DNA from: Yersinia thracica
Lineage (GTDB): Bacteria > Pseudomonadota > Gammaproteobacteria > Enterobacterales > Enterobacteriaceae
Assembly (NCBI RefSeq): GCF_902170565.1
Contig: NZ_CABHXX010000074.1
Location: forward strand, 114,373 to 178,372
Length of the DNA: 64,000 nucleotides
Direction: 5' to 3'
Shown: in pieces, positions 9,610-19,993 of the stretch
How positions within the stretch are numbered: position 1 is the first letter of the stretch
How the letters are laid out: each line of letters begins with the position of its first letter
Made by a program: the position numbers and the translations under genes
Notes under the pieces: model-generated
What the model saw: only the letters and a program-made list of their open reading frames with translations
Database searches by the model: none
What the model was told of the DNA's origin: nothing

Positions 9610-10386
9610 ATGCTCATTGTAATTTCCCCGGCTAAAACCCTTGATTATCAAAGTCCGTTAGCGACCAAGAAATTTACTCAGCCAGAAATGTTGGATAAAT
9701 CACAACAGCTTATTGAGATCTGCCGTGAACTGACACCAATGCAGATTAGCAGCCTAATGGGAATTAGCGACAAACTGGCCGGTTTGAATGCCGCCCGTTT
9801 CAGCGAATGGCAACCCAATTTCACACCAGACAATGCGCGTCAGGCCATTTTGGCCTTTAAAGGCGATGTCTATACCGGTATGCAAGCGCAGGATTTCAGC
9901 GCTGCTGATTTTGATTTTGCCCAACAACATTTGCGCATGCTTTCTGGCCTCTATGGCGTATTGCGCCCGCTAGACTTAATGCAGCCGTATCGTCTGGAAA
10001 TGGGGATCAAGCTGGCTAACCCGCACGGCAAAGATCTCTATTCATTCTGGGGCGACCAGATAACCGAGAAACTGAATCAAGCACTGGAGCAGCAAGGCGA
10101 TAACGTGCTGATTAACCTCGCCTCTGATGAATACTTTAAGGCCGTGAAGCCCGCCAAGCTGGCCGGCTCACTGATTAAACCGGTCTTTTTAGATGAGAAA
10201 AACGGCAAATATAAAATTATCAGTTTCTACGCCAAAAAAGCCCGTGGTCTGATGAGCCGATTTATTATTCAGAACAAGCTAACCAAACCAGAGCAACTGG
10301 TTGATTTTAATCTGGAATGTTATGAGTTTGATGCTGGGCTATCGGCGAAAAATGAACTGGTATTTAAGCGGGCTGAACAGCACTAA
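9610..10386 (+). CDS. yaaA: YaaA, peroxide-stress protein (DUF328/UPF0246)
   Basis: In E. coli YaaA is induced by hydrogen peroxide and lowers intracellular free iron, protecting DNA; it binds DNA in a helix-hairpin-helix-like manner. The 258-residue product has the full family length, begins [16 protein letters not shown], and carries the conserved [20 protein letters not shown] (about residues 104-123) and [12 protein letters not shown] segments. It is a single gene between talB and the thr operon, as in E. coli. No OxyR site could be recognised by eye because the upstream region is an ERIC element. Confidence 0.95.
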   Translation: MLIVISPAKTLDYQSPLATKKFTQPEMLDKSQQLIEICRELTPMQISSLMGISDKLAGLNAARFSEWQPNFTPDNARQAILAFKGDVYTGMQAQDFSAADFDFAQQHLRMLSGLYGVLRPLDLMQPYRLEMGIKLANPHGKDLYSFWGDQITEKLNQALEQQGDNVLINLASDEYFKAVKPAKLAGSLIKPVFLDEKNGKYKIISFYAKKARGLMSRFIIQNKLTKPEQLVDFNLECYEFDAGLSAKNELVFKRAEQH

Positions 10387-10395
10387 AATGTAAAA

Positions 10396-10412
10396 AGGGC
10401 CAATATGGCCCT
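10396..10412. terminator. Stem-loop after yaaA
   Basis: AGGGCC-AATAT-GGCCCT forms a 6-bp GC-rich stem ten bases after the yaaA stop. No T-tract follows on the plus strand. An almost identical hairpin occurs 140 bp further on. Confidence 0.45.
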
Positions 10413-10535
10413 ATCAGACGGCTGACAATGTCAAATGAAGGGGAAACGTGCTGTTGGGGTCGTAGCGACGCAGTCGCCGAAGTGCCCCTAGGCGCGGTCA
10501 ACCTTTCACTCACTGAGTTATAAATAGCTAATCTC

Positions 10536-10563
10536 AAAGGGCCGATATGGCCCTTTAGTTTTT
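10536..10563. terminator. Bidirectional terminator between yaaA and thrC
   Basis: AAAGGGCC and GGCCCTTT pair around GATAT, followed rightward by AGTTTTTAT; leftward the stem ends in CCCTTTGAG. It lies 26 bases beyond the thrC stop and probably ends the thr operon and any yaaA read-through. Confidence 0.7.
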
Positions 10564-10581
10564 ATCTCTCAATGAGAAAAA

Positions 10582-11871
10582 TTACTTAGGTAACGCCATC
10601 AAGAAAGTGCGTAATTGTGCAAAATCTGCTGGTAAATCATGGGATAACAATGGCAATTGTGCCCGCACTGCCAGTGGTTTTGGCAGCGGTAATTCTTGAC
10701 CCAAAATCTCTTCAACACTTTCTTTGAATTTCGCCGGATGTGCCGTCCCGATGAATAACCCAAATTCCCCGTCTTGTAGCTGATCGCGCAATACACGATA
10801 AGCAATGGCAGCATGAGGTTCTGAGATATAGCCCAACTCCGCCAGCTCGCGCATGGTCTCTTTGGTGACATCATCACTGACTGCGCCGTGGCCCAATTCT
10901 TTTAATTGCCAAATTTTGCGACGATAAAGCTCTTCAACGCGCGGCCAGTTATTCGGCTGACTGACATCCATGGCATTCGATAAGGTCGCTACCGTCTGTT
11001 TCGGCTGCCACTGCCCATTAACCAGGAAGCGCGGCACAGTGTCATTGGCATTGGTGGCGGCGATAAAGCGTTTTACCGGCAAACCTAAGGATTTCGCCAG
11101 CAAACCGGCGGTCAAATCACCAAAGTTGCCACTCGGCACAGAGATAACCAATTGGTTACGCGCCTCTTGCGGTAACTGGGCTACAGCTTCAAAGTAATAG
11201 CAAATCTGAGCCAGCAAGCGGCTGATATTAATCGAGTTAGCAGAGTTAAGGCTCAGTTCTTGTTTCAGTTCTTCGTCATCAAAGGCTTGTTTGACCAGCG
11301 CCTGACAAGCATCAAAATCACCCTCAATGGCTACAGTGTGAATATTGCCACCCAGCGTACAGAACAGTTTTTCTTGCAGCGGACTGATTTTGCCGCGTGG
11401 ATAGAGAATAACCACACGGACATTTTTCAGACCATAAAATGCATGGGCCACCGCCGCCCCGGTATCACCGGAGGTTGCGGTTAAAATAGTCACCGGCTGA
11501 TCGCCTGCTACTTCAGCCAACATCTGCGCCATAAAACGGGCACCGAAGTCTTTAAAGGCTAATGTTGGGCCGTGAAACAGCTCCAGTACCGCGATATCAT
11601 TCTCAACCTGAGCAACCGGAGCTGGAAACTCAAAAGCTGCCTGGACGCGCTTGGTTAGGACTTCCGGCGCAATTTCATTGCCGATAAATGCAGATAAAAT
11701 ACGGCTGCTGCGCGTGACAAAATCCAGATCCAACAGTTTATCAATTTCTGTCAACTCAAACTCTGGCAACTCCAACGGGAAAAACAGCCCTTGCTGCTTG
11801 CCCAGGCCTTGCTTGATCGCTTGCGCGAAGCTGACCTGCTCGTTGTGATCTTTAAGGTTATACAGTTTCAT
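10582..11871 (-). CDS. thrC: Threonine synthase
   Basis: PLP enzyme converting O-phosphohomoserine to threonine, the last step of the pathway. The 429 residues match E. coli ThrC (428). The pyridoxal-phosphate lysine is in TLAFKDFGARF (about residue 107), and the phosphate-binding glycine-rich loop is SVPSGNFGDLTAG (about 235). It begins 3 bases after the thrB stop (TAA, GCG, ATG), so it is the last gene of thrLABC. Confidence 0.98.
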   Translation of the reverse strand: MKLYNLKDHNEQVSFAQAIKQGLGKQQGLFFPLELPEFELTEIDKLLDLDFVTRSSRILSAFIGNEIAPEVLTKRVQAAFEFPAPVAQVENDIAVLELFHGPTLAFKDFGARFMAQMLAEVAGDQPVTILTATSGDTGAAVAHAFYGLKNVRVVILYPRGKISPLQEKLFCTLGGNIHTVAIEGDFDACQALVKQAFDDEELKQELSLNSANSINISRLLAQICYYFEAVAQLPQEARNQLVISVPSGNFGDLTAGLLAKSLGLPVKRFIAATNANDTVPRFLVNGQWQPKQTVATLSNAMDVSQPNNWPRVEELYRRKIWQLKELGHGAVSDDVTKETMRELAELGYISEPHAAIAYRVLRDQLQDGEFGLFIGTAHPAKFKESVEEILGQELPLPKPLAVRAQLPLLSHDLPADFAQLRTFLMALPK

Positions 11872-11874
11872 GCG

Positions 11875-12804
11875 TTATCCCAGTAGTCGTGCGCCTGCGG
11901 TATCCAGACGGCAAATATGAACAAAACCTTCATCGTTTTGCAGGTAATGATTTTGTAGCCAGCTCGCCATGCGCTGTGCGGTCTCGGCATCATTGCAGAC
12001 GGCAAACAGTGTTGGGCCAGAACCGGAAATACCACAGGCCAGCGCGCCAATATCCTGTGCGGCTTGCCGTGCCGCAGCAAAGCCCGGCAACAATTGAGTG
12101 CGGTAAGGCTCGGCAATCACATCTTTCATCATTTTAGCAGCCAGACTTGGCTGCTGAGTGTGGCAGGCGTGAATGAATCCAGCCAAATTACGCCCATGCG
12201 CGATGCAATCCTGACGGCGATATTGTGCTGGTAAAATAGCGCGGGCCTCGGCGGTAGAGACTTTAATGCCCGGATAAGCCATCACCCACAGCCAGTCGTC
12301 AAATCCGGGCACATTCTGACTGATATAGCCGGGTTGCTCGAGAATCAGTTGCATCCCGCCCAAATAACACGGCGCGACATTATCAAAATGCACACTTCCG
12401 GACACCCGCCCTTCCAGCTCGCCCATCATGCCCAACAGTGTCACTTTATCCAGCGGCTGGCCACAAAACTCATTCATCGCCATCAAACCGGCCACGACTG
12501 AACAGGCGCTGGAACCCAGCCCTGAGCCAATCGGCATGTTTTTTTCCAACACCATCGCCACCGGGATCTCTTTGCCCATTTCCTGACAAAAACGCTCCCA
12601 GCACTGATAAACGATATTTTCTTTTGGGTCATCGGGCAATTTGCTGACAAAGCGGCCCTCGTTGCGCAAACTGAAGCTATCCGCCGCAGTCACGCTGACA
12701 CAATCGCCCAGCAGAGTGCCGTCGACCGGAGAGACTGCCGCACCCAGCACATCAAACCCAACGCTGACATTGCCAATCGATGCCGGAGCATAGATCTTAA
12801 CCAT
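11875..12804 (-). CDS. thrB: Homoserine kinase
   Basis: GHMP-family kinase that phosphorylates homoserine for ThrC. I choose the ATG at 12804 (MVKIYAPAS), giving 309 residues as in E. coli; the longer ORF adds seven residues inside thrA. GGGAG precedes this ATG at 7 bases. The ATP-binding GHMP motif [13 protein letters not shown] is at about residues 90-102. The start is 2 bases after the thrA stop, implying coupled translation. Confidence 0.97.
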   Translation of the reverse strand: MVKIYAPASIGNVSVGFDVLGAAVSPVDGTLLGDCVSVTAADSFSLRNEGRFVSKLPDDPKENIVYQCWERFCQEMGKEIPVAMVLEKNMPIGSGLGSSACSVVAGLMAMNEFCGQPLDKVTLLGMMGELEGRVSGSVHFDNVAPCYLGGMQLILEQPGYISQNVPGFDDWLWVMAYPGIKVSTAEARAILPAQYRRQDCIAHGRNLAGFIHACHTQQPSLAAKMMKDVIAEPYRTQLLPGFAAARQAAQDIGALACGISGSGPTLFAVCNDAETAQRMASWLQNHYLQNDEGFVHICRLDTAGARLLG

Positions 12805-12806
12805 AT

Positions 12807-15266
12807 TTAAACTCCCAACTTCCATGATAATGTGCGTAAAAGATCGGCAAATACCCCGGCCGCTGTCACGTCATTCCCCGCGCCATACCCGCGCAGCACC
12901 AACGGAATTGGCTGATAATAGTGGGTATAGAAAGCCAACGCATTCTCGCCATTTTTAACTTTATACAGCGGATCGTTACCATCTACAGCATCCATCCGGA
13001 CGATACAGCGCCCCTCTTCAATCACCCCGACATAGCGCAGCACTTTGCCCTGTTCGGCAGCATTTGCCACCAGGCGACTAAACTCGGCATCCAGTGACGG
13101 CAAGCGAGCGAGGAAGCTGTCTACATCGCCGCTGGCATCAAAGTTGGCTGGCAGAACTGACTCAACGTCAATATCAGCCAACTCCAGTTTGTACCCTGCT
13201 TCACGGGCCAAAATCAACAATTTACGGGCGACATCCATCCCAGAAAGGTCATCGCGCGGGTCTGGCTCGGTATAACCCAGAGCTTTGGCCTGCAATGTGG
13301 CCTCGGATAATGTCATCCCCTCATCCAACTTGCCGAAGATAAAGGACAGTGACCCTGACAGAATGCCAGAGAAACGCATCAATTCGTCACCGGCATTAAG
13401 CAAATTCTGTAAATTTTCGATAACAGGCAGACCCGCGCCGACGTTAGTGTCATACAGGAATTTACGGCATGACTTCGCCGCCGCAGCGCGCATCTGGCGG
13501 TAGTAATTCATTGATGAGGTATTGGCTTTTTTGTTTGGCGTGACGACATGGAAACCGTCCGCCAGGAAATCTGCATATTGATCCGCCACCGCCTGGCTAG
13601 AGGTACAATCGACAATCACCGGATTGAGCAAGTGATACTCTTTAACCAAGCGAATCAAGCGGCTGAGATTAAACGGTTCTTTCACTTCGGCCAGTTCATA
13701 ACGCCAGTTATCCAACGCGATACCGTGCACATTGGTCAACATGGCTTTGGAGTTGGCAATGCCGCACACGCGCAAATCAATATGGCGCTGTTTCAGCCAT
13801 GGCTGCTGGCGATAGATTTGTTCGATTAATGCCCCGCCGACCCCGCCGACACCAATGACAAACACTTCAATAACCTGATCGGTATTGAACAACATTTGGT
13901 GGCAAACACGCACCCCGGTAGTGGCGGAATCATTGCTGACCACCACAGAGATAGAGCGCTCTGACGAGCCTTGTGCAATCGCGATGATATTAATATTCGC
14001 GCGAGCCAATGCCGAGAAGAAGCGAGCTGAAATACCGCGCAGGGTGCGCATGCCATCACCGACCACCGAGATAACCGCCAGATGCTCCATGACATCCAAT
14101 GGCTCTAATAGGCCGTCTTTCAATTCCAGATAAAACTCTTCTTCCAATGCGTTGCGGGCGCGGATTAATTCACTTTGCGGCACGCAAAAACTGATGCTGT
14201 ACTCAGAAGACGACTGGGTGATAAGCACCACTGAAATACCGCTGCGTGACATCACTGCAAAGACGCGGGCCGCCATACCGACCATACCTTTCATTCCAGG
14301 GCCAGACACGTTAATCATCGCCATGTTATTCAGGTTGGTGATGCCTTTAACCGGGAAACCGTCATCACTGCTTTCACCGCCAATCAGGGTGCCGGGGGCT
14401 TGCGGGTTAGAGGTATTTTTAATCAGGCAAGGAATTTGGAATTGAGCAATAGGGGCGATAGTGCGGGGATGGAGAACCGAAGCGCCAAAATAGGACAACT
14501 CCATCGCCTCCTGATATGACATCGATTTTAATAATCGGGCATCAGGTACCACCCGTGGGTCGCAAGTATAAACCCCGTCAACATCAGTCCAGATTTCACA
14601 ACAATCAGCGCGTAAACAAGCGGCCAACACAGCAGCAGAATAGTCGGAACCATTGCGCCCCAGCACCACCAGCTCCCCTTTGTCATTACCGGCAGTGAAA
14701 CCGGCCATCAGGATGATATGGTCAGCCGGGATCTTGCTAGAACCGATGCGGCGGGTAGATTCGGTGATATCAACCGTAGATTCGAGATAATGGCCCTGCG
14801 CCAGCAATTTCTCGACCGGATTAATCACGCTAACCTGATAACCTTTGGCTTGGAATAATGCTTCCATGATAGCAATAGACAGTTTTTCGCCACGGCAGAT
14901 AATGGCGGCATTGATGCTATCAGGGCATTGACCAAGCAACGAGATACCGTGCAGGACGTGTTTGAGTTGCGCAAACTCATGGGCCACCAGCGCTTTTAAG
15001 CGCTCATAGTCAAAGCCCGGTTGAGCATCAGACAATCCCCGCAGCAACTCGGAAAAAATTCGCTCAGCATCGCTGATGTTCGGCGAGATATCTTGCCCGG
15101 CCACCATTTTGTCGATCATCGCGACCAAATGGTTGGTAATTTTAGCGGGAGCGGATAATACCGTCGCCACTTGTCCCTGCCGCGCATTACTTTCGATGAT
15201 ATCGGCAACCCGCATAAAGCGTTCTGCATTTGCTACTGATGTCCCGCCAAATTTCAGCACTCGCAT
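12807..15266 (-). CDS. thrA: Bifunctional aspartokinase I / homoserine dehydrogenase I
   Basis: Fused enzyme for the first and third steps of threonine synthesis, feedback-inhibited by threonine in the family. From the ATG at 15266 ([17 protein letters not shown]) the protein has 819 residues, one fewer than E. coli ThrA; GGAGAG lies 8 bases upstream. The kinase domain (KFGGTS) is N-terminal, tandem ACT regulatory repeats span about 310-455, and the NAD-binding [16 protein letters not shown] starts near 464, followed by homoserine dehydrogenase ([14 protein letters not shown]). A longer reading frame extending to 15317 has no family support. Confidence 0.98.
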   Translation of the reverse strand: MRVLKFGGTSVANAERFMRVADIIESNARQGQVATVLSAPAKITNHLVAMIDKMVAGQDISPNISDAERIFSELLRGLSDAQPGFDYERLKALVAHEFAQLKHVLHGISLLGQCPDSINAAIICRGEKLSIAIMEALFQAKGYQVSVINPVEKLLAQGHYLESTVDITESTRRIGSSKIPADHIILMAGFTAGNDKGELVVLGRNGSDYSAAVLAACLRADCCEIWTDVDGVYTCDPRVVPDARLLKSMSYQEAMELSYFGASVLHPRTIAPIAQFQIPCLIKNTSNPQAPGTLIGGESSDDGFPVKGITNLNNMAMINVSGPGMKGMVGMAARVFAVMSRSGISVVLITQSSSEYSISFCVPQSELIRARNALEEEFYLELKDGLLEPLDVMEHLAVISVVGDGMRTLRGISARFFSALARANINIIAIAQGSSERSISVVVSNDSATTGVRVCHQMLFNTDQVIEVFVIGVGGVGGALIEQIYRQQPWLKQRHIDLRVCGIANSKAMLTNVHGIALDNWRYELAEVKEPFNLSRLIRLVKEYHLLNPVIVDCTSSQAVADQYADFLADGFHVVTPNKKANTSSMNYYRQMRAAAAKSCRKFLYDTNVGAGLPVIENLQNLLNAGDELMRFSGILSGSLSFIFGKLDEGMTLSEATLQAKALGYTEPDPRDDLSGMDVARKLLILAREAGYKLELADIDVESVLPANFDASGDVDSFLARLPSLDAEFSRLVANAAEQGKVLRYVGVIEEGRCIVRMDAVDGNDPLYKVKNGENALAFYTHYYQPIPLVLRGYGAGNDVTAAGVFADLLRTLSWKLGV

Positions 15267-15328
15267 TTCTGATTCTCTCCCGCTTTCGCGCTTTTTTATC
15301 GCAAACTTTTTTTGCAAAGATTTGATTG

Positions 15329-15366
15329 AAAAAAAAAGCCCGCACTGTCTAGGTGCGGGCTTTTTT
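15329..15366 (-). terminator. thr operon attenuator
   Basis: AAAAAAGCCCGCACC and its complement, with TAGACA as the loop, are followed by nine T on the minus strand. It lies between thrL and thrA, the position of the transcriptional attenuator that responds to threonyl- and isoleucyl-tRNA charging. Confidence 0.95.
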
Positions 15367-15385
15367 CTGTTGTTTCCTGTACGCG

Positions 15386-15454
15386 TCAGCCCGCCCCGTA
15401 ACCTGTGGTTTCGGTGGTGGTAATAATTGTTGTATTCAGGCTGATGTATCGCAT
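15386..15454 (-). CDS. thrL: thr operon leader peptide
   Basis: A 22-codon frame (ATG at 15454, TGA at 15388-15386). It encodes a peptide starting [18 protein letters not shown], with 7 Thr and 3 Ile, ending GYGAG. The Thr/Ile run and the downstream attenuator define it as thrL. The E. coli peptide (21 residues) has a different N terminus and Glu-free Thr run but the same GxGAG end. Ribosome stalling at the Thr/Ile codons would favour the antiterminator. Confidence 0.93.
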   Translation of the reverse strand: MRYISLNTTIITTTETTGYGAG

Positions 15455-15495
15455 TTCGTCTGTCTGTCTCATTAATAATATGTCTCTACCTCTAT

Positions 15496-15524
15496 TGGTT
15501 AAAGCAATCTGCCCTTCAAGTCAA
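15496..15524 (-). promoter_or_regulatory. thr operon promoter
   Basis: Minus-strand TTGACT (-35, 15524-15519) is followed by a TTTAACCAAT -10 region, closely resembling the E. coli thr promoter, which also reads TTGACT then TTTAACCAATAT. It lies about 45 bp upstream of thrL. Confidence 0.75.
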
Positions 15525-16079
15525 ATTTTTTCAGTCGCCCACCCCAATAAATCAATCATTCCTGGGGAGTTCATTATCTCATCAGGCGAAAATTACCAGA
15601 CAATAAACAGGGTAAAAACAGAAAAACCAGAGAATAAAACCATAAAACAAAAATTAATCCACATAATGTATTTTATGATTTTTCCCACTTAAATAAGCGG
15701 GAATAAGGTGACAGGTATAATCTTTAAAACGAAACTGTTACCGATAAAACCGTTTTAGCCAAAATGATTCAAAAAGCAGCAAAAATGAAAACCTCGCCAC
15801 CCGCTTTACATTTATCTAACATTGATGATAATTCTTCTAATGCATTTGGCCGAAATAGACCATTGATAAGAAAAGTAGGTTCATTGGCACCATGACGAAA
15901 GAATATTGATTTTTAACAATAAAAATCAACAAATTAGAAAATTCATTTTTTTGTTACGTCTGGCCTGCAATTTTTAATATTAATAACACTGAATCGACCA
16001 CATAATTTAACCCACTTTGGCTTAAGCTGGTATTCTTGTAAGTCTTTTTCACAAAAGTGTTAACGTGCTACAATTGAAT

Positions 16080-16093
16080 TTGATATATGTCAA
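16080..16093. promoter_or_regulatory. FNR-box-like palindrome upstream of arcA
   Basis: TTGAT-ATAT-GTCAA matches the FNR consensus TTGAT-N4-ATCAA at nine of ten positions. It lies about 285 bp upstream of arcA, which FNR regulates in E. coli, but is also at the 3' side of yjjY. This is a candidate only. Confidence 0.4.
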
Positions 16094-16134
16094 CAAAGCG
16101 TAGTTTTGTTGGGTGGTACATTCGGCTCACACTG

Positions 16135-16275
16135 TTATATTGCTGTTAATAGGGTTAGGATATGCGCCGCTTTTGTCACCTTTGGGGCTGTAGGGAGTAA
16201 CACCCCGACCAAGCTAGTGATGTTGTTGACGTTGATGGAAAGTGCATCAAGAACGCGTTTACGTACTTTAGTCAT
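16135..16275 (-). CDS. yjjY: YjjY, conserved small protein upstream of arcA
   Basis: A 46-residue frame (ATG at 16275, TAA at 16137-16135) beginning MTKVRKRVLDALSINVNNI, clearly the homologue of E. coli YjjY (also 46 residues, MTKVRNCVLDALSINVNNI). Its function is unknown in any organism I can name. It diverges from arcA, as in E. coli, and its mRNA start would lie inside the arcA upstream region. It is too short for many ORF callers. The conservation of both sequence and position across genera argues it is real, although it could instead reflect conserved regulatory DNA. Confidence 0.75.
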   Translation of the reverse strand: MTKVRKRVLDALSINVNNITSLVGVLLPTAPKVTKAAHILTLLTAI

Positions 16276-16377
16276 GTGATGAACGGGATGACGAGTAACT
16301 AGTCAATAAAAATCCTAATATAACAAAGACTTTTGTACTTCCTATTTCTATTTTGTTGGCAATTTTAGGTAGCAAAC

Positions 16378-17094
16378 ATGCAGACCCCGCACATTCTGAT
16401 CGTAGAAGACGAGATAGTTACTCGTAACACCCTGAAGAGCATTTTCGAGGCGGAAGGCTATGTTGTTCATGAGGCTAATGACGGTGCAGAAATGCACCAC
16501 ATTCTGTCTGAGAATGATATCAACTTAGTTATCATGGACATCAATCTGCCGGGCAAAAATGGCCTGTTGCTGGCACGGGAACTTCGTGAACAAGCAAGTG
16601 TTGCCCTAATGTTCCTGACCGGTCGTGATAACGAAGTAGATAAGATCCTTGGCTTGGAAATTGGTGCTGATGATTACATCACCAAACCTTTCAACCCGCG
16701 CGAATTAACCATTCGGGCACGCAACTTGCTGTCACGTACCATGAATTTGGGTAATGTTGGCGAAGAGCGCCGCTTGGTTGAAAGCTATAAATTTAATGGC
16801 TGGGAACTGGATATCAATAGCCGTTCACTGATAAGCCCTACTGGCGAGCAGTATAAACTGCCACGTAGTGAGTTCCGCGCCATGCTGCACTTCTGCGAAA
16901 ATCCGGGCAAGATCCAATCCCGCGGCGAATTGCTGAAGAAAATGACCGGTCGCGAGTTGAAACCGCATGACCGTACTGTTGACGTGACCATCCGTCGTAT
17001 TCGTAAGCATTTTGAATCTACGCCGGACACCCCAGAGATCATCGCGACTATCCACGGCGAAGGTTATCGTTTCTGTGGTGACCTGGAAGAGTAA
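16378..17094 (+). CDS. arcA: ArcA, aerobic/anaerobic response regulator
   Basis: OmpR/PhoB-family response regulator of the ArcAB system, phosphorylated by ArcB under low oxygen; it represses respiratory genes. The 238 residues have the full length. The receiver domain has the phospho-acceptor Asp in [13 protein letters not shown] (Asp54), acidic pocket EDE near 10-12, and Lys in ITKPFNPRE (about 103). The C-terminal winged helix ends [12 protein letters not shown]. It is followed by a strong terminator, so it is a monocistronic unit with a long (>100 bp) upstream region shared with yjjY. Confidence 0.99.
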   Translation: MQTPHILIVEDEIVTRNTLKSIFEAEGYVVHEANDGAEMHHILSENDINLVIMDINLPGKNGLLLARELREQASVALMFLTGRDNEVDKILGLEIGADDYITKPFNPRELTIRARNLLSRTMNLGNVGEERRLVESYKFNGWELDINSRSLISPTGEQYKLPRSEFRAMLHFCENPGKIQSRGELLKKMTGRELKPHDRTVDVTIRRIRKHFESTPDTPEIIATIHGEGYRFCGDLEE

Positions 17095-17118
17095 CTCTCT
17101 GACATGTCTACAATAAAG

Positions 17119-17145
17119 AGCCAGCACTCACATGCTGGCTTTTTT
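17119..17145 (+). terminator. arcA terminator
   Basis: AGCCAGCA and TGCTGGCT form a perfect 8-bp stem with loop CTCACA, followed by six T, about 25 bp after arcA. Confidence 0.95.
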
Positions 17146-17178
17146 ATGATACTGACACAACTAATTGTCTTCACAGCG

Positions 17179-17652
17179 CTATTCACGCCACGGCATAATA
17201 GGCACCGCGCTTATAGCGTTTTTCGGTGAACCGTCAACAATTCTATCGGAGTAAGTCAGGTAAATTAGGGCATTACGTTTCGGATCATAGAAACGGACGA
17301 CCTGTAGTTTTTTAAAGACCAATGAAGTTCGCTTTTGGAAAACTACTGTGCCGTCAGATTTCTTGTTCTTAATTTTGTCACTTAACTCAATCGGCCCCAC
17401 TTGCTGGCAAGAGATTGCCGCATCAGAAGTATCTTCAGCTAACCCTAATCCCCCTTTGATACCACCGGTTTTTGCCCGGCTGATATAACAAGTTACATTT
17501 TTAACATCGGGGTCATCAAAGGCCTCAACCACAATCTTATGGTCAGGCCCCAGTAATTTAAATACCGTGTCAACCGAGCCAATTTCCTCTGCATGGGCCG
17601 TTATTGCTCCCAAAGAAAGTATACAGCCAAGGAATATCCAATTTTTTTTCAT
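17179..17652 (-). CDS. creA: CreA family periplasmic protein
   Basis: Small exported protein of unknown biochemical role. The 157 residues begin with a signal peptide (cleavage near AHA/EE, residue 21). The mature part is very close to E. coli Cre[20 protein letters not shown], then [20 protein letters not shown] and a closing ISAVPIMPW. In E. coli creA precedes the creBC two-component genes and creD; here arcA follows directly and creBCD are absent from the locus. Confidence 0.95.
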   Translation of the reverse strand: MKKNWIFLGCILSLGAITAHAEEIGSVDTVFKLLGPDHKIVVEAFDDPDVKNVTCYISRAKTGGIKGGLGLAEDTSDAAISCQQVGPIELSDKIKNKKSDGTVVFQKRTSLVFKKLQVVRFYDPKRNALIYLTYSDRIVDGSPKNAISAVPIMPWRE

Positions 17653-17877
17653 ACACTTACTCCAAACTACTGAATAACGTTATCCAATGTTAAAAAATTT
17701 CGCTAATAATAAAACACGGGTTAAAAAGTCACTTTATAAATCTTAGATGCATTTTTAACACACAATGGCAGTAAATTCTTAAGCAGTCGGGAACATAAAA
17801 AGTTGCTACTATGCGCCAGAGCTATTCTTTTCATATGACTAATACCCTAAATTTAGGCCGCTTTACGAGGAAGATCT

Positions 17878-18744
17878 ATGGATCAAGCCAGTATCATTCG
17901 TGATTTGCTTAGCTGGCTAGAAAGTCATTTAGACCAGCCTTTAGCATTGGACAATGTCGCCGCCAAAGCAGGTTATTCAAAATGGCATTTACAGCGAATG
18001 TTCAAAGATGTCACCGGGAATGCTATCGGTGCGTATATCCGTGCCAGAAGGCTATCTAAAGCCGCTGTCGCATTGCGATTAACCAGCCGCCCTATTCTGG
18101 ATATTGCCCTGCAATATCGTTTTGACTCGCAGCAAACTTTCACTCGTGCTTTTAAGAAACAGTTTGCGCAAACACCTGCGTTGTACCGCCGGGCTGAAGA
18201 TTGGCATTCAGCCGGAATATGTCCACCGATTCGGCTAGGGGAATATACGCTACCTCAACCAGAATTCATTACCTTACCTGAGCAGCATTTGGTGGGGCTA
18301 ACACAGAGTTACTCCTGTACTCTTGAGCAAATATCGACTCATCGAACTCAATTGCGAACGCATTTCTGGCAACAGTATCTTGGTGACGCAGACCATTTAC
18401 CACCCGTGCTTTATGGCTTACATCACTCCCGGCCAAATCAGGAGAAAGATGATGAGCAAGAGATTTTCTACACTACCGCCATTGAGCCGCAACATGTGCC
18501 GGGTAATGTGCAGGAAGGCCAACCGGTTATCTTGCAAGGCGGCGAATATGTGCAGTTTAGCTATGACGGGCCATTAGACGGGTTACAGAACTTCATCCTG
18601 ACACTGTATGGCACCTGTTTACCACAACTAGAATTAACCCGTCGGCGTGGATACGATATCGAGCGATTCTTCCCTCAAGGGAAGCCGAAAGATGGGCCTC
18701 CGGCCTCGCTCAAGTGTGAATATCTCATTCCTATCAAGCGTTAA
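17878..18744 (+). CDS. rob: Rob, AraC/XylS-family transcriptional activator
   Basis: Activates mar/sox/rob regulon genes for drug, solvent and superoxide resistance. The 288 residues match E. coli Rob (289). The N-terminal double helix-turn-helix (residues 8-105) contains AAKAGYSKWHLQRMFKDVTG and DIALQYRFDSQQTFTRAFKK. The C-terminal GyrI-like ligand domain spans about 120-288 (GGEYVQFSYDGPLDG). It is divergent from creA, and its stop overlaps the convergent gpmB stop by 4 bases. Confidence 0.97.
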   Translation: MDQASIIRDLLSWLESHLDQPLALDNVAAKAGYSKWHLQRMFKDVTGNAIGAYIRARRLSKAAVALRLTSRPILDIALQYRFDSQQTFTRAFKKQFAQTPALYRRAEDWHSAGICPPIRLGEYTLPQPEFITLPEQHLVGLTQSYSCTLEQISTHRTQLRTHFWQQYLGDADHLPPVLYGLHHSRPNQEKDDEQEIFYTTAIEPQHVPGNVQEGQPVILQGGEYVQFSYDGPLDGLQNFILTLYGTCLPQLELTRRRGYDIERFFPQGKPKDGPPASLKCEYLIPIKR

Positions 18745-19388
18745 CGCTGTAGCTCATCCAGTGCTGGCATATCCAAGTGGGCGGTATCGCCAGCACTTTC
18801 AATGACCCAACCCGAAGCCAGCCATGGGCTTTCCTGATAATCAACCCGTGATAGCGAACAGTTGCGCAAACGCAGCCGCCGTTCAGCATGTGCGGGCAAC
18901 CCCAGCAAAGTACTCAATAAGCACCCTAACGCCATACCGTGGCTGACTAGCAACGGCTTGCTCCCCTCAGGTAATTCTCGGCAACTATTCAGGGCCGCAT
19001 GCATCCGCCGCCCTAATTCGGCCATCGACTCACCTTCAGGAATGCGAGCACCTTCTGTGCCATTGACCATTTGCTTGCGCCACAGCTCTTCCTCCGGCGT
19101 TAAGCTCTCTATCGGGCGCGTTTCCAGCACGCCCATGTTCAGTTCACGCAGGCGCGGATCTTCGACTATCCTGAGCCCACAAGCATCGGCAATGATTTGG
19201 GCCGTCTGCTTTGTGCGCCCAAGGTCGCTGGTAATAATATGGGTGATCCCTTGACTGCGAACCCGTTGCGCTACCCGCTCTGCCTGACGAACTCCAGTGC
19301 CGGTCAGCGGACTGTCCGATTGGCCCTGAATGCGGCGCGCCGCGTTCCATATAGTTTCGCCGTGGCGCACGAGATATACCTGTAACAT
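18741..19388 (-). CDS. gpmB: GpmB, histidine phosphatase family (phosphoglycerate mutase-like)
   Basis: The 215 residues begin MLQVYLVRHGETIWNAARRI; the RHG motif gives the phospho-accepting histidine (His9), and the second catalytic histidine is in LLVSHGMALG (about 150). The family name says phosphoglycerate mutase, but homologues act as phosphatases, so the substrate is uncertain. It lies between rob and yjjX, as in E. coli (ytjC), divergent from yjjX with a 63-bp gap. Confidence 0.94.
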   Translation of the reverse strand: MLQVYLVRHGETIWNAARRIQGQSDSPLTGTGVRQAERVAQRVRSQGITHIITSDLGRTKQTAQIIADACGLRIVEDPRLRELNMGVLETRPIESLTPEEELWRKQMVNGTEGARIPEGESMAELGRRMHAALNSCRELPEGSKPLLVSHGMALGCLLSTLLGLPAHAERRLRLRNCSLSRVDYQESPWLASGWVIESAGDTAHLDMPALDELQR

Positions 19389-19451
19389 GTCATTTTTCCG
19401 TTATACTGCGTGAAATAAACACAAATCTATTACATGGATTCTTAACTCATT

Positions 19452-19979
19452 ATGTACCATGTTGTTGCCGCAACTACCAACCCTGCAAAGATTAAAGCTA
19501 TCAGCCTCGCTTTCGATGACGTTTATGGCCCCGGTCAGTATCACATTGAGGGTGTCAATGTCGATAGCGGTGTTCCCCTGCAACCCATAGGCAGCCCAGA
19601 GACACGTACCGGCGCCAGACAGCGCGTGCACAATGCCCGTCAGGCGCGTCCTGATGCTGATTTTTGGGTCGGGGTTGAAGCTGGTATTGAAGATAATATG
19701 ACCTTTGCCTGGATGGTAATTGAACACTTGCAACTGCGGGGAGAATCCCGTTCTGCCAGCTTGATGCTGCCCGATATTATATTGCAAGGGATTCGCCAAG
19801 GCCGTGAGCTGGGCGACGAAATGGCAGATTTAACCGGAATATCGAATGTAAAACACCAGGGTGGTGCCATTGGCATTTTTACCGACGGCAAATTGACCCG
19901 TACCCGTGTTTACCATCAGGCGCTGCTGCTGGCGCTGGTTCCCTTTCATAAGGAGATTTACCAGCGCCCGGCACTGTAG
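19452..19979 (+). CDS. yjjX: Inosine/xanthosine triphosphatase YjjX
   Basis: House-cleaning NTPase hydrolysing ITP and XTP to keep deaminated purines out of nucleic acids. It has 175 residues, close to the E. coli length. The N terminus [17 protein letters not shown] matches the family nucleotide-binding segment, and [12 protein letters not shown] (about 74-85) carries catalytic-site acidic residues. It ends 15 bases from the convergent trpR stop. Confidence 0.95.
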   Translation: MYHVVAATTNPAKIKAISLAFDDVYGPGQYHIEGVNVDSGVPLQPIGSPETRTGARQRVHNARQARPDADFWVGVEAGIEDNMTFAWMVIEHLQLRGESRSASLMLPDIILQGIRQGRELGDEMADLTGISNVKHQGGAIGIFTDGKLTRTRVYHQALLLALVPFHKEIYQRPAL

Positions 19980-19993
19980 GATTAAGTATTGGT

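Larger units (their letters stand above)
15455..16134. other. Non-coding thrL-yjjY intergenic region (680 bp)
   Basis: Holds the thr promoter at its left end; the rest is AT-rich. I find no convincing gene. A 95-codon rightward frame at 15405-15692 runs over thrL and the thr promoter and has no recognisable features. A 7-bp stem (CAACAAA/TTTGTTG, 16091-16111) lies just beyond the yjjY stop. In E. coli the gene of an RNA methyltransferase (yjtD/lasT) sits here; it is absent. Confidence 0.6.

Noticed and set aside
15405..15692. A 95-codon plus-strand frame in the thr promoter region
   Set aside because: It overlaps thrL and its promoter on the other strand and has no ribosome-binding site or domain.
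17100..17180. creBCD two-component genes expected near creA
   Set aside because: The space between creA and arcA is only 84 bp and holds a terminator; the genes are absent, not missed.
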